Assembly: GCA_007134775.1 (NCBI GenBank)
Contig: SLKC01000032.1
Span: 1-48,891 of the forward strand
DNA: 48,891 nucleotides
Direction of reading: 5' to 3'
Source: Ectothiorhodospiraceae bacterium
GTDB taxonomy: Bacteria; Pseudomonadota; Gammaproteobacteria; XJ16; Halofilaceae
The position numbers were made by a program, and so were the translations under genes. Shown one piece after another: positions 35,506-46,548 of this stretch (position 1 is its first letter; each line of letters starts with the position of its first letter). The notes under the pieces were generated by a model. The model was given only the letters and a program-made list of their open reading frames with translations, made no database searches and was not told the DNA's origin.

Positions 35506-35940
35506 ATCCGCTGTTCAATGATTTCATCGCGCGGGCGTTCGATTACTATGGTGTCGATCCGGCCCGCATCGGTATCGAGATCACCGAGACCGCGGCGGTC
35601 ACCCATCTGGAGCAGGCGATCGCACTCATCGACCGGCTGCGCGGCTTCGGCGTTGAGGTTGCATTCGATGATTTCGGCAGCGGTATGTCATCGTTCGCCT
35701 ACCTCAAAATCGATGGGGCATTCGTTCGCGATTGGGGCAACGATCCGGTCGACCCGGTCACGGTGCGCTCGATGCGGGAGCTGGCGAGTACGCACCGTCG
35801 CCGAGGGTGTGGAGACGCCCGAGGTCCTCGAACAGGTACGGGCCCTGGCGATCGACTCCGTCCAGGGTTTCTGGGGCACCGACCCCAGGACTGGGACGTG
35901 GCCGCACCGTTACGGGTGGGCCTCGCCTCACCGCCGTGAG
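35506..35940 (+). pseudogene. EAL-domain (c-di-GMP phosphodiesterase) remnant
   Basis: One frame encodes GDPLFNDFIARAF, IGIEITETAAVTHLEQAI and VAFDDFGSGMSSFAYLKIDGAFVRD, which are the middle EAL segments. After ELAS (about 35792) the homology moves to another frame that reads TVAEGVETPEVLEQVRALAIDSVQGFW, in parts. The DDFGSG/TVAEGVE/QGF order is the canonical EAL order, so this is a frameshifted gene. The usual YLKxLPVDxLKIDG is shortened to YLKIDG, indicating an 8-residue deletion between the two LK repeats. The N-terminal EAL motif and any GGDEF part are missing. Confidence 0.85.
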
Positions 35941-36005
35941 CGTGCCACGCGCCGTGGTGCAGCGGGCGCGCCATGCCCGTGTCCCACCACTCAGGAGTTG
36001 CAGCG

Positions 36006-37235
36006 ATGATCGACATCCACACCGAAGCCGTACGCTTCCCCGCACGGGACGGCCATGACCTCGACGCCCGCATCGACCGACCGGCCGCGGGCGCGATCAC
36101 GGGCTGGGCGCTGTTCGCCCACTGCTTTACCTGCGGCAAGGATTTCATCGCCGCGCGCCGGATCAGCCGCGCCCTGGCCGCGCGCGGCATCGCCACGCTG
36201 CGCTTCGACTTCACCGGGCTCGGCGCGTCCGAGGGGGAGTTTGCGGCCACGACCTTCTCCTCCAACGTCGACGAACTGATCGCCGGTGCCGACTGGCTGC
36301 GCGCGCAGGGGCATCCACCCCGCATCCTCATCGGTCACAGCCTGGGCGGCGCGGCCGTGCTCGCCGCCGCCGGCGAGATTGACGAGGTGACCGCCGTCGC
36401 CACCATCGCCGCGCCCAGTGATCCCGCCCATGTGCGCCACCTGTTCGCCGACGCCACGGACACCATCCGCGAACGGGGTGAGGCCGATGTCGAACTGGGC
36501 GGGCGCGAGCTGACCATCGGCCGCGACTTCCTCGACGATATCGAGCGCTGGGATCTGCCGGCACGCGTGCACCGCCTCGACTGCGCGCTGCTGGTCATGC
36601 ATTCGCCTCTGGATCCGCTCGTTTCGGTCGAGCACGCCCGCCGGATCTTCGAGGTGGCGCGGCACCCGAAAAGCTTTGTATCGCTCGATGACGCCGATCA
36701 CCTGCTCACCCGTCAGGCCGATGCCGATTATGTCGCCGACATGCTGGACGCATGGGCCGGGCGCTACCTGCCGAGTAGCGCAAGTGAGCAAGCTCCGTCG
36801 CCGACCGCCCGCGAAGTCCTGGTGCGCGAGAGCGGCTCCGGTCGCTACACCAATGAGGTCTGGGCGGGCGGGCATCGCCTGGTTGCCGACGAGCCGCGGG
36901 CGATGGGGGGGGATGATTCGGGCCCCTCACCCTACGACTACCTGCTCGCCGGCCTCGGTGCATGCACGTCGATGACGCTGCGCATGTACGCCGAGCACAA
37001 GAAGCTGCCGCTCGAGCGCGTGGTGGTGACCCTGAGCCACAGCCGCCTGCACGCCGAAGACTGCGCGGATTGCGAGCACACCGAAGGTCAGATCGATCGC
37101 ATCGATCGCCGCATCAACATCCGTGGGGACCTGACCGACGCCCAGCGCCAGCGCATGATCGCGATCGCCGACCGCTGCCCCGTGCATCGCACCCTCCGCG
37201 GCCCGCTTGAGATTCATACCCGCGGTGACGACTGA
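36006..37235 (+). CDS. Alpha/beta hydrolase - OsmC fusion protein
   Basis: A 409-residue two-domain protein. The N-terminal hydrolase (about residues 10-260) has [16 protein letters not shown], the nucleophile elbow IGHSLGGAA (Ser112), [12 protein letters not shown] and late acid/base in DDADHLLT. The C-terminal OsmC/Ohr-type domain (about 270-400) has [23 protein letters not shown] in parts, with Cys320 in GACTS and Cys391 in DRCPVHRTL, the usual two thiols of this peroxide-reducing family. This fusion is known in several proteobacteria, but its substrate is not. The start is ATG 36006 with AGGAG upstream. pdxB follows after 15 bases. Confidence 0.93.
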   Translation: MIDIHTEAVRFPARDGHDLDARIDRPAAGAITGWALFAHCFTCGKDFIAARRISRALAARGIATLRFDFTGLGASEGEFAATTFSSNVDELIAGADWLRAQGHPPRILIGHSLGGAAVLAAAGEIDEVTAVATIAAPSDPAHVRHLFADATDTIRERGEADVELGGRELTIGRDFLDDIERWDLPARVHRLDCALLVMHSPLDPLVSVEHARRIFEVARHPKSFVSLDDADHLLTRQADADYVADMLDAWAGRYLPSSASEQAPSPTAREVLVRESGSGRYTNEVWAGGHRLVADEPRAMGGDDSGPSPYDYLLAGLGACTSMTLRMYAEHKKLPLERVVVTLSHSRLHAEDCADCEHTEGQIDRIDRRINIRGDLTDAQRQRMIAIADRCPVHRTLRGPLEIHTRGDD

Positions 37236-37250
37236 GGGGGGCCTCTGCGC

Positions 37251-38357
37251 ATGCGCCTGGTCGCCGACGAGAACCTGGTTGCCGCCGAGGCGGCATTCGC
37301 CGGCTGGGGAGAACTCGTGCGTCTACCGGGGCGCACCATCGGCCGCGCCGAGGTTGCCGCCGCCGATGCCCTATTCGTGCGCTCGGTGACGCGCGTCGAT
37401 GCCGCACTGCTCGCGGATTCGTCGGTGCGCTTTGTCGGTTCCGCGACCATCGGCACCGATCACGTCGACACCGCTTGGCTGCAGCAGCAGGGCATCGGCT
37501 TTGCGCACGCACCGGGCTGCAACGCCGATGCCGTCGCTGACTGGGTGGTCGCCGCCCTGGCGGCACGTGCCGCGGCGGGCCGGCATAGGCTCGGCGCGGG
37601 GACTGCCGGGATTATCGGGCTGGGCAACGTCGGTCGCCGCGTCGCGCGTCGCCTGGCGGCGCTCGGTTACGCCGTGCGCGCCTGCGATCCGCCGCGTGCA
37701 GAACACGAGGGCGAGACCGGCTTCGTCGACTTCGCTACCGCGCTGGCCAGCGATGTCGTCAGCCTGCATGTGCCGCTGACAACGCAGGGCCGCCACGCCA
37801 CCCGGCATCTCGTCGACGCCGCGGCCCTCGCGCAGGTGCCTACGGGCGCCATCCTGCTCAATGCGGCACGCGGCGGGGTGGTCGACGAGCACGCCCTCGC
37901 CACCCGCCTCGACGGCGGCCCCGATCTGCAGGCGCTCGTCGATACCTGGACCGGCGAACCCGCCATCGACATCGACCTGCTCACGCGCACTGCGCTCGCG
38001 ACACCGCACATCGCCGGCTACAGTCTGGAGGGGCGGCTGCGTGGCACCGCGCGCGTGGCGCACGCCGCCGCCAGGTATTTCAACCGGGCCTGCCGTTTCG
38101 ACTGGCGTGAGCACCTGCCGGCGCCGCCGCCCGCGCTGTCGCCGGGGGCGCTGGTTGCGACCATCCTGGCCGCCTACGATCCGCGCATCGACGATCGTGC
38201 CTTGCGCGCCCTCGCGCGCCTGGATCACGCGGAGCGTGGCCCGGCGTTCGATGCCCTGCGTCGGGCCTACCCGGTGCGCCGCGAATTCGCCAGCTGGCCT
38301 TGTGCGGCTGCCCGCCCCGATCTCGCCGCCGCCGGTTTCGCCGGCGCAGCGCAGTAG
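37251..38357 (+). CDS. pdxB: 4-phosphoerythronate dehydrogenase
   Basis: The 368-residue NAD-dependent D-2-hydroxyacid dehydrogenase catalyses the second step of the DXP-dependent pyridoxal 5'-phosphate pathway. It shows the PdxB-specific SATIGTDHVD and PGCNADAVADWV, the dinucleotide fold GIIGLGNVGRRVA, the catalytic Arg in LNAARGGVVDE, the Glu in TWTGEP and the His in TPHIAGYSLEGR. The N-terminal MRLVADEN is typical. A C-terminal dimerisation domain specific to PdxB follows the His. It lies 15 bases after the hydrolase-OsmC gene. Confidence 0.95.
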   Translation: MRLVADENLVAAEAAFAGWGELVRLPGRTIGRAEVAAADALFVRSVTRVDAALLADSSVRFVGSATIGTDHVDTAWLQQQGIGFAHAPGCNADAVADWVVAALAARAAAGRHRLGAGTAGIIGLGNVGRRVARRLAALGYAVRACDPPRAEHEGETGFVDFATALASDVVSLHVPLTTQGRHATRHLVDAAALAQVPTGAILLNAARGGVVDEHALATRLDGGPDLQALVDTWTGEPAIDIDLLTRTALATPHIAGYSLEGRLRGTARVAHAAARYFNRACRFDWREHLPAPPPALSPGALVATILAAYDPRIDDRALRALARLDHAERGPAFDALRRAYPVRREFASWPCAAARPDLAAAGFAGAAQ

Positions 38358-38361
38358 TGCG

Positions 38362-39285
38362 CTAAACACCTTCCTCGGGATGGGTCGCCCGCCGCCGGCG
38401 AGTGTGGATCCGGGCCTGTTCGCGCAGGATGGTGGCGAGTGCCTTGGTCGCCGGGCCGCCGCCATCGGCGGCCACCTCGACGAGATTCAGCGTTGCCCGG
38501 CGCGTGCCGCCGGTCTCCAATGGCAGTGGCCGCAGTCGATCGGCGGCCAGGTCTGCGCCGATGAAATCGCGCGGGATCCACGCGAAGCCGAGGCCGCGCT
38601 TGAGCGCGTCGATGGAGGTGCGCATGTGTCCCACCGTCCAGCGCTGCTCGGCGCCCAGCCAGCCGGCATCCATGGCCTGCGGGCCGGTATCACGCACAAC
38701 CAGTTGACGTTGGCCTTTCAGATCGCTGAACGCCAGCGGTTGCGCCGTCTTGTGGAGCGCGTGAGCCGGGCTGGCAACGGCGACGAACTCGACATCCAAC
38801 AGCGCCTCAAAGGGGAAACCGGGCGGCACCTGGGTGGTCAGCGCCAGATCCGCCCGGCGTTCGACGATGGCCGCGCGCGTGCCCGATAGCACCGTTTCGT
38901 GGAGATCGACCCGTGTCCATGGACTGCGCTCGCCGAAGGCGGTGAGGGCGCGCATGACCATTTCCGGTGGCGAGATCGCATCGGCGGCGAGCGCGATCTC
39001 GGCGGCCCAGCCGGCAGCGAGATTGTCGGCCAGTGTGGCCAGCGCCGCCGCCTCCTCGGTCAGTGTCCGCGAGCGTCGCAACAGCGCCTCTCCGGCCTCG
39101 GTCAGCTCGGTGCGGCGTCCACGCTGGACCAGGATGGTCACCGGCAGGCGCTGCTGCAGTTGGTGTACGGCATGGCTGACCGCCGATTGACTGCGACGCA
39201 GATGCTCCGCCGCCGCAGTGAAACTGCCGTGGTCGGCGACCGCCTGCAGGGCGCGCCACTGTTCGAGCGATGGGAGCTGGGACAT
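38362..39285 (-). CDS. LysR-family transcriptional regulator
   Basis: A 307-residue regulator with an N-terminal LysR HTH (SLEQWRALQAVADHGSFTAA, then SQSAVSHAVHQLQQRL) and an effector domain of the periplasmic-binding type (about residues 90-300). Its start ATG 39285 is divergent from the yqjG-type gene, with a 183-base intergenic region. That arrangement suggests it controls the quinone reductase next to it and perhaps itself. A VGHMRTSIDALKRGLGFAWIP segment (in parts) is typical. The inducer is unknown. Confidence 0.92.
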   Translation of the reverse strand: MSQLPSLEQWRALQAVADHGSFTAAAEHLRRSQSAVSHAVHQLQQRLPVTILVQRGRRTELTEAGEALLRRSRTLTEEAAALATLADNLAAGWAAEIALAADAISPPEMVMRALTAFGERSPWTRVDLHETVLSGTRAAIVERRADLALTTQVPPGFPFEALLDVEFVAVASPAHALHKTAQPLAFSDLKGQRQLVVRDTGPQAMDAGWLGAEQRWTVGHMRTSIDALKRGLGFAWIPRDFIGADLAADRLRPLPLETGGTRRATLNLVEVAADGGGPATKALATILREQARIHTRRRRATHPEEGV

Positions 39286-39468
39286 GGGATTGATCGACGA
39301 TGTTGATAACTGAGACGCAGATAATGCCACCAAGTAACGATGCGCTCGATGCATCATGCGCATGGCCGTAATCGATATGGAGCCCTTGTCCAGGCGCGCA
39401 CCGCAATCCGCGAGCCCACAGCGCAGGCGGCCTGAGCACAACGTAGACTACCCACGGGAGGAGCCATC

Positions 39469-40461
39469 ATGGGTCTGTTGGTCGACGGTGTCTGGCACGA
39501 TCAGTGGTACGACACCAGCAAGCACGGCGGGCGTTTCGTGCGCTCGGAGTCACAGTTCCGCAACTGGGTCACGCCCGACGGTGCCCCCGGCCCGAGCGGC
39601 GAGGGCGGTTTCGCGGCCGAGACCGGGCGCTACCATCTCTACGTCTCGCACGCCTGTCCCTGGGCGCACCGCGCGCTGATCTTCCGTCGGCTCAAGGGCC
39701 TTGAGCACGCCATCGGCGTCTCCGTGGTCCACCCTCATATGCTCTCGAACGGCTGGGAGTACGCCGCCGATACCAGCGACGATCTGCACCGCTTCGAGGG
39801 CACGGGTGATCCGGTCAATGGCTGTCGCTACCACTACCAGGTCTACACCCTGGCCGATCCCGACTATACCGGGCGCGTCACCGTGCCCGTGCTCTGGGAT
39901 AAGCGCCAGGGGACGATCGTCTCCAACGAATCAGCGGAGATCATCCGCATGCTCAACTCGGGCTTCGGTGAGCTGCCCGAACACGACGACGACTACTGCC
40001 CCGCCGATCTGCGCGGCGAGATCGAGACGGTCAACGAAGACGTCTACCACAACATCAACAACGGCGTGTACAAGTCCGGTTTCGCCACCACGCAGGACGC
40101 CTACGAGGAGGCCTTCGATGCGCTGTTCGCCGCTCTCGACCGTGTCGAGGATCGGCTCTCGCGCAACCGCTATCTGCTCGGCGATCGCATTACCGAGGCG
40201 GATTGGCGCCTGTTCACCACATTGGTGCGCTTCGATGCCGTCTATGTCGGCCACTTCAAGTGCAACCGCAACCGGATCGCGGACTTCGAGCACTTGTCCG
40301 GCTACCTGCGCGAACTCTACCAGTGGCCGGGAATTCGCGAGACGGTGAACTTCACCCACATCAAGCAGCACTACTATTACAGCCACGACATGGTGAACCC
40401 GACGCGGATCGTGCCGAAGGGGCCGGAGCTCGACCTCGAGCGCCCGCACGGGCGTGGCTGA
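39469..40461 (+). CDS. yqjG: Glutathionyl-hydroquinone reductase (Xi-class GST, YqjG/EcfG type)
   Basis: A 330-residue enzyme that removes glutathione from glutathionyl-hydroquinones. The catalytic Cys is in SHACPWAHRAL, and the downstream signature includes VPVLWDKRQGTIVSNESAEIIRM (in parts) and FVTxxR-like RLFTTLVRFDAVYVGHFKCN. Length matches the family. The C-terminal helical GST domain spans about residues 190-310. The start ATG 39469 has GGGAGGAG upstream. A LysR gene is divergent from it, so induction by a quinone or aromatic signal is plausible. Confidence 0.95.
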   Translation: MGLLVDGVWHDQWYDTSKHGGRFVRSESQFRNWVTPDGAPGPSGEGGFAAETGRYHLYVSHACPWAHRALIFRRLKGLEHAIGVSVVHPHMLSNGWEYAADTSDDLHRFEGTGDPVNGCRYHYQVYTLADPDYTGRVTVPVLWDKRQGTIVSNESAEIIRMLNSGFGELPEHDDDYCPADLRGEIETVNEDVYHNINNGVYKSGFATTQDAYEEAFDALFAALDRVEDRLSRNRYLLGDRITEADWRLFTTLVRFDAVYVGHFKCNRNRIADFEHLSGYLRELYQWPGIRETVNFTHIKQHYYYSHDMVNPTRIVPKGPELDLERPHGRG

Positions 40462-40563
40462 GTGTGGTATCAGGGCCGCCAGCGATCGCAGCGGCGGTCA
40501 GCGGGTAGAATGGAGCGCTCCGCCCGCCGGTTGTAGGCGGGGCCAACCGACGGTAGTGCCGGC

Positions 40564-41253
40564 ATGAGCGCAGGCGCAGACAACGATCGCTGGCAGAGGC
40601 TCCGTCGCTGGGCCGGCCCGGTCGCGCTCGCCCTGCTCGTCGCTGCCGGTCTTGGCATCGCCGCCTGGCTGCCGCTGGGCACGCGTGAGCTGATCGAACT
40701 CGGTGAACGCCTCGCCGGCCATCCGGCGACGCTGGTGGTAGCCGCCGTCGGTATGGCCCTGCTGTTCGTCTTCGCCCTGCCGGGGAGTCTCGGCTTCTGG
40801 CTGATTGCGCCGTTTCAGCCCTGGTTGGTCGCCGTTCCGGTGCTGGTTGCCGCCTCCCTGGCCGGCGGTCTCGGCGCCTATCGGCTCGCCGACCGCCTCG
40901 GCGGCATTCGGCCTGCGTCGCCGAGCGGGCGGCGTGTACGCCGTCTGCTCGCGCGCCGCAGTGACTTTCTCATGCTGTGTGCGCTGCGCATCTTCCCCGG
41001 ATTCCCCCACTCCGTGATCAATTTCGCCGCGGGCGTACTGCGGTTGCCGTTGCCGCGCTTCGTCGCCTCGACCGTGATCGGGCTGGGCGTGAAGTTCGGC
41101 GTCTACGCCGCGGCGGTACAGACCGGGATGCAGGCGTGGCGCGAGGGCGAGGCGCTCAGCCCGCTGGCCTTCTGGCCCCTGCTCGCCATTGCCGGGCTGC
41201 TGCTCGGTGGCGTCTGGTTGCGCCAGCGCCTCGATCGCAGCGGTTCGTCTTGA
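40564..41253 (+). CDS. VTT-domain (TVP38/TMEM64 family) membrane protein
   Basis: A 229-residue inner-membrane protein with 5-6 helices. The VTT core shows FALPGSLGFWLIAPFQPW, GGLGAYRLADRLGG and the family-typical ALRIFPGFPHSVINFAAGVL. VTT proteins (DedA relatives) take part in lipid scrambling or undecaprenyl-phosphate recycling; the exact role of this branch is unknown. TAGAAT at about 40506 may be a -10. It is convergent with the SDR gene (17-base gap). Confidence 0.86.
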   Translation: MSAGADNDRWQRLRRWAGPVALALLVAAGLGIAAWLPLGTRELIELGERLAGHPATLVVAAVGMALLFVFALPGSLGFWLIAPFQPWLVAVPVLVAASLAGGLGAYRLADRLGGIRPASPSGRRVRRLLARRSDFLMLCALRIFPGFPHSVINFAAGVLRLPLPRFVASTVIGLGVKFGVYAAAVQTGMQAWREGEALSPLAFWPLLAIAGLLLGGVWLRQRLDRSGSS

Positions 41254-41270
41254 GAAGGCGAGCCTTACTG

Positions 41271-42107
41271 TCAGTCGCCGTCGCTATTGCCCTGCATGGC
41301 GCAGGCGACCAGGGCATTCCACGGGCCGGAACCGCCGAGCCCGCCGCCGCCGTCGACATCGAGGACGACGCCGTTGATGAACGCCGCGAGCGGCGAGGCG
41401 AGGAAGACGCAGGCGGCAGCGATGTCGCTGGTCTCGGCGAGGCGCCCCAGCGGTACCAGCTTGCGCGCGCGCTCGGCATGGTCGCCCGGCAGGAGGCGGC
41501 GCACGCCTTCGGTGCCATTGACCGGCCCCGGAGCGACCGCATTGGCGCGGATGCCGTGGCGGCCCCATTCGAGCGCGAGCGTGCGCACGAGCTGGTCGAC
41601 GCCCGCCTTCGCTGCGCAGACATGCGCCTGACCGGCGTAGGGGACCTGCGCCTGGTGGGCGGAGATGGCGATGATGCTGCCGCCACTGGCCTGCAGTGCG
41701 GGGAAGGCGGCATGGCAGGCGTGGAAGGTGCCGTTGAGGTCGATGTCGACGACACTGCGGAAGCCGTTCGGTGAGATCCGCTCCGCGGCGGCGGGGAAAT
41801 TGCCGGCGGCGCCGCAGACGAGCACATCGAGGCGGCCGAGGCGGTCCACGGCGCCCTCCATGGCCGTGGCCAGGGCGCTGGCGTCGCGGACGTCGGCGGC
41901 GACGGTGTGCACATTCGCACTCGTCGCCACCAGCGCCCGGCGCGCGGCGTCGAGACGCTCGGCACTGCGACCGCACAGCGCGAGGTCCGCGCCGAGGTGG
42001 GCGAAACCCTGCGCGATGCCGAAGTTGATGCCGCTGCCGCCGCCGGTGACAAAGACGGTGCGCCCGGCGAAGAGGTCCGAGGGAAGCAGGTCGAGGGCCG
42101 AGTCCAT
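41271..42107 (-). CDS. SDR oxidoreductase, 2,4-dienoyl-CoA reductase-like
   Basis: A 278-residue Rossmann-fold short-chain dehydrogenase. The NADP site is TGGGSGINFGIA, and the CGAAGNFPAAAERISPNGF segment resembles peroxisomal 2,4-dienoyl-CoA reductase (DECR2). The catalytic position carries HVCAAKAG instead of YxxxK. DECR2-like enzymes also lack the Tyr there, so it may still be active, on unsaturated acyl-CoA. The gene starts 1 base after the rhomboid stop, so translation is coupled. A role in unsaturated fatty acid oxidation is inferred. Confidence 0.82.
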   Translation of the reverse strand: MDSALDLLPSDLFAGRTVFVTGGGSGINFGIAQGFAHLGADLALCGRSAERLDAARRALVATSANVHTVAADVRDASALATAMEGAVDRLGRLDVLVCGAAGNFPAAAERISPNGFRSVVDIDLNGTFHACHAAFPALQASGGSIIAISAHQAQVPYAGQAHVCAAKAGVDQLVRTLALEWGRHGIRANAVAPGPVNGTEGVRRLLPGDHAERARKLVPLGRLAETSDIAAACVFLASPLAAFINGVVLDVDGGGGLGGSGPWNALVACAMQGNSDGD

Positions 42108-42108
42108 G

Positions 42109-42762
42109 TCAGCGCATCCGGTTGCGCGGCTTGACCGGCAGCTTGCCGCGCCAGTAGAGGATCAGCAGCAGACCGGCGACCATGCCGCCGAGGTGCGCGA
42201 AGTGCGCGATGCCGGCCTGGGTGCCGGTCATGCCGAAGTAGAGTGTGATCAGGCCGACGACGAGCACGAAGTACTTCGCCTTCATCGGGATCGGCGGGAT
42301 CAACAGCAGGATGTACTGGTTGGGGAAGCGCATGCCGAAGGCGAGGAGGATGCCGAAGACCCCGCCGGAGGCGCCCACGGTCGGGAAGATGCCGTCGGTG
42401 GCGCCGGAGACGACGTAGAGCTGGGTCAGCCCGGCGCCGACCACGCAGAACAGGTAGTAGAACAGGAACCGCCGCGAGCCCCACGTGTACTCCATCTGCG
42501 TGCCGAACATCCAGAGCACGAACATGTTGAGGAAGATGTGGAGGAAACTGCCGTGCAGGAAGGCGTAGGTCACCAGCTGCCAGATCTGGAAATCGGGCGC
42601 GCCCGGCGGCGTGCCCACGGGCCAGAGCGCGAAATTGACCAGCAGCTGATCGCTGTAGCCCAGCGCCTGGACCACGAAGATGATGATGTTGCCGATCAGC
42701 AGCGACTGCACGACCGGCGGGAAGGCGCCGCGGCGGTTCGGGTGTGTGAAGTAGTCGCCCAT
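42109..42762 (-). CDS. Rhomboid-family intramembrane serine protease
   Basis: A 217-residue polytopic protein with about six helices. Catalytic Ser132 is in GASGGVFG and His190 in AHFAHLGGMVAG; the L1 loop WR-like region is near HGSFLHIFLNMFVLWMFG. The protein would cut helix-bearing substrates within the membrane. The start is ATG 42762 (MGDYFTHPNRR); the ribosome site is weak. The frame continues upstream, but that region is basic and non-hydrophobic. The SDR gene follows after 1 base. Confidence 0.92.
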   Translation of the reverse strand: MGDYFTHPNRRGAFPPVVQSLLIGNIIIFVVQALGYSDQLLVNFALWPVGTPPGAPDFQIWQLVTYAFLHGSFLHIFLNMFVLWMFGTQMEYTWGSRRFLFYYLFCVVGAGLTQLYVVSGATDGIFPTVGASGGVFGILLAFGMRFPNQYILLLIPPIPMKAKYFVLVVGLITLYFGMTGTQAGIAHFAHLGGMVAGLLLILYWRGKLPVKPRNRMR

Positions 42763-42859
42763 GGTGCGAGCATGACGGTGGCGGCTGAGCATTTCAACGC
42801 GCGTCGCGCGGCGACGCGCGCTGTCTCGTTGTGCTGTCGGCGCACGGCGCCCCCGCGCC

Positions 42860-43456
42860 TCAGGGCAGCGACTTGAGCCAGAACTGCAGCGGTTTCGTCG
42901 TCTCCTCGCGGTCACCGACGTCGCGCCACGGGTACGTCGTCACGAGGTCCTCCCGCGGCTCGAAGCCGAAGTGGCGCCAGACGGGGTCCAGCGGCTGGTA
43001 GTCGGCCGGCTTCGCCGGATGATCGGCGGGGCGGACCACGCCGCAGAAGGTGACATAGTCGTAGTCACCGAACGAGCGCGCGTGCGCCTCGCGTTCGTGG
43101 AAGAACTGGCGGTAGAGGCCGCGGCCGCGGTAGCCGGGCAGCAGGACCGACTCGGCGAAGTAGAACACCCGTTCGACGGCGAAGCCGGCATCGGCGAAGG
43201 GTTGCTGGATCAGCGGATCCTCGTCGGCCAGCGGCATCGCCGTGGTCACACCGACCACTGCGTCGCCATCGAATAGGGCGAGGGCGAACGAGCGCGGTGA
43301 GTCCAGATAGATCTGCAGGAATCGGCGTTCGTAGGCCTCGTCGCCGTCGTAGAGATAGGGCCACTCGCGGAACACCGTCATGCGCAGGCGCGCGATGTCC
43401 CACAGGCGCTCTTCCAGGCCAGCGCCGTAGAAGCGCTCGAAATGCAGCTCAGTCAT
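42860..43456 (-). CDS. GNAT-family acetyltransferase-like protein
   Basis: A 198-residue protein with the GNAT fold: an N-terminal helix (LWDIARLRMTVFREWPYLYD), VVGVTTAMPLADED, and the acetyl-CoA loop FFAESVLLPGYRGRGLYRQF in modified form (RGRG). The C-terminus shows YQPLDPVWRHFGF. The substrate is unknown. It has its own ribosome site, and 97 bases separate it from the rhomboid gene downstream on the same strand. Confidence 0.8.
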   Translation of the reverse strand: MTELHFERFYGAGLEERLWDIARLRMTVFREWPYLYDGDEAYERRFLQIYLDSPRSFALALFDGDAVVGVTTAMPLADEDPLIQQPFADAGFAVERVFYFAESVLLPGYRGRGLYRQFFHEREAHARSFGDYDYVTFCGVVRPADHPAKPADYQPLDPVWRHFGFEPREDLVTTYPWRDVGDREETTKPLQFWLKSLP

Positions 43457-43498
43457 CGGCTCACCTCCCTTATCTCGGCCCAGTCGCGGCGCGGGATC

Positions 43499-43984
43499 TC
43501 ACTCGACGGGCGGCTCTTCAGCGGGCTGGATGGTCACATACCGCCGGACCACGATGCTGCGGGCGATGAGGTCGTGCAGGCCCTGGCGGCGCGCGGTGAA
43601 GGGGACGACCGCGATGGCGACGAGCGCGGCGAGCACCAGGATGGCGATGAGTTCGCCGGTAACGCCGAGCATCGCGCCCGGTAGCCAGAACGGCCAGCCG
43701 CGCAGCGCCGTATTGGCATAGGCGAGCCGGTCCCCCTCGGGGTTGGTCACCTTCAAGTCGAGCAGCAGCTTGCCCGGGGTCGCCTGCCACGCCGAGCCCT
43801 CCAGGACCATGCGATAGAACATGATCAGGCCTGAAGCGAACACGATCACGGTGGCCGCCGCCTCTTCCGGCGGTGCCGGCAACAGGGCCGCGGCGGCGGT
43901 GATCGGTACCGCGAGGATGAGGGCATCGACGAAACCGGCGGCGATTCGCCGCCAGATCTCGCCATAATGGATCAGGTCATTCAT
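43499..43984 (-). CDS. RDD-family membrane protein
   Basis: A 161-residue membrane protein with 3-4 helices and the RDD-like opening GEIWRRIAAGFVDALILAVP (Arg and Asp near the membrane) plus QATPGKLLLDLKVT. RDD proteins are small integral membrane proteins, some linked to ion transport in halophiles, but mostly of unknown role. ATG 43984 (MNDLIHYGE) has AAGGG about 10 bases upstream. The next minus-strand gene, the GNAT, begins 42 bases after its stop. Confidence 0.85.
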   Translation of the reverse strand: MNDLIHYGEIWRRIAAGFVDALILAVPITAAAALLPAPPEEAAATVIVFASGLIMFYRMVLEGSAWQATPGKLLLDLKVTNPEGDRLAYANTALRGWPFWLPGAMLGVTGELIAILVLAALVAIAVVPFTARRQGLHDLIARSIVVRRYVTIQPAEEPPVE

Positions 43985-44058
43985 CGTCTGCCCTTGCATC
44001 GTGCCCGGTGTCGCCCCGCGGTCTGGGCCCAAGACCGGCAGGGTGGTTCGGATGCGCC

Positions 44059-44526
44059 CTAGTGGTCGTGGTCCCCATCGCCGTTGTGCGACTCGAGCTC
44101 GTCGCGATCGATCACCTCCAGCTCGACGGCGATGGTGCCCTGGTCGGTCTCCAGGGTCAGGGGCAGGGTATCGCCCACGACGACCTCCTCGGCCGGCGTG
44201 TAGAGCATGACATGCTTGCCGCGCGGTACCAGGCTGACCTGCCCGCCGGCCGGCACCTCGAGCGTGTCGAGTTCGAACATCGTGGCCTGGTCGTCCTCGA
44301 CCTTGGTGTCGTGGATCTCGACGTGCTCGAAGGCGGGGCTGGATGCCCCCGTGATGGTCACCGCCTCGTCGCCCTCATTGTGCAGCTCCATGTAGCCGGC
44401 GAGCACAGGCGCGCCCGGCGGCGGTTCCGGTGTGCGGGCGTCGTGGATCCCAAGGGCGTGCGCGCTGGGTGCGAGCAGCAACGCCGGGAGAGCGAATAGC
44501 AGTAATGAGCGTGACGTGACAGGCAT
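44059..44526 (-). CDS. Periplasmic copper chaperone PCuAC
   Basis: A 156-residue secreted protein with a signal peptide (about residues 1-24, ending AHA) and the PCuAC copper motif HX4H-type: HVEIHDTK, then Met in ATMFEL, and HVM in GKHVMLYT. PCuAC carries Cu(I) for CuA assembly in cytochrome c oxidase. The C-terminus is unusual, with a short acidic His tail (HNGDGDHDH). The start ATG 44526 has GGAG 7 bases upstream; ATG 44538 is an alternative. No Sco or oxidase gene is next to it. Confidence 0.92.
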   Translation of the reverse strand: MPVTSRSLLLFALPALLLAPSAHALGIHDARTPEPPPGAPVLAGYMELHNEGDEAVTITGASSPAFEHVEIHDTKVEDDQATMFELDTLEVPAGGQVSLVPRGKHVMLYTPAEEVVVGDTLPLTLETDQGTIAVELEVIDRDELESHNGDGDHDH

Positions 44527-44623
44527 GCTGGGCTCCATTGGTTCAACGGCATGGCGGATCGAATGGCGTGATGATACGCGGCGACAACGCCTGTTGCCGA
44601 GTCGCTTCGCCGCTGGTCGGCGC

Positions 44624-46441
<1,818 letters not shown>

Positions 46442-46476
46442 GGTGGCAGCCGGGGCACTTGTTGCGTGGACCGTGC

Positions 46477-46504
46477 ATTATGGGGCAATGGCGCGATGGT
46501 AAAA
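46477..46504 (-). promoter_or_regulatory. Sigma70 promoter of typA
   Basis: On the minus strand TTTTAC (46499-46504) and CATAAT (46477-46482) are 16 bases apart, giving a leader of about 30 bases before the ATG at 46441. Confidence 0.6.
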
Positions 46505-46548
46505 GGGGGGAGAGCGAAACGGCGGTGGAATCCGGTAGCGACAAAGGC

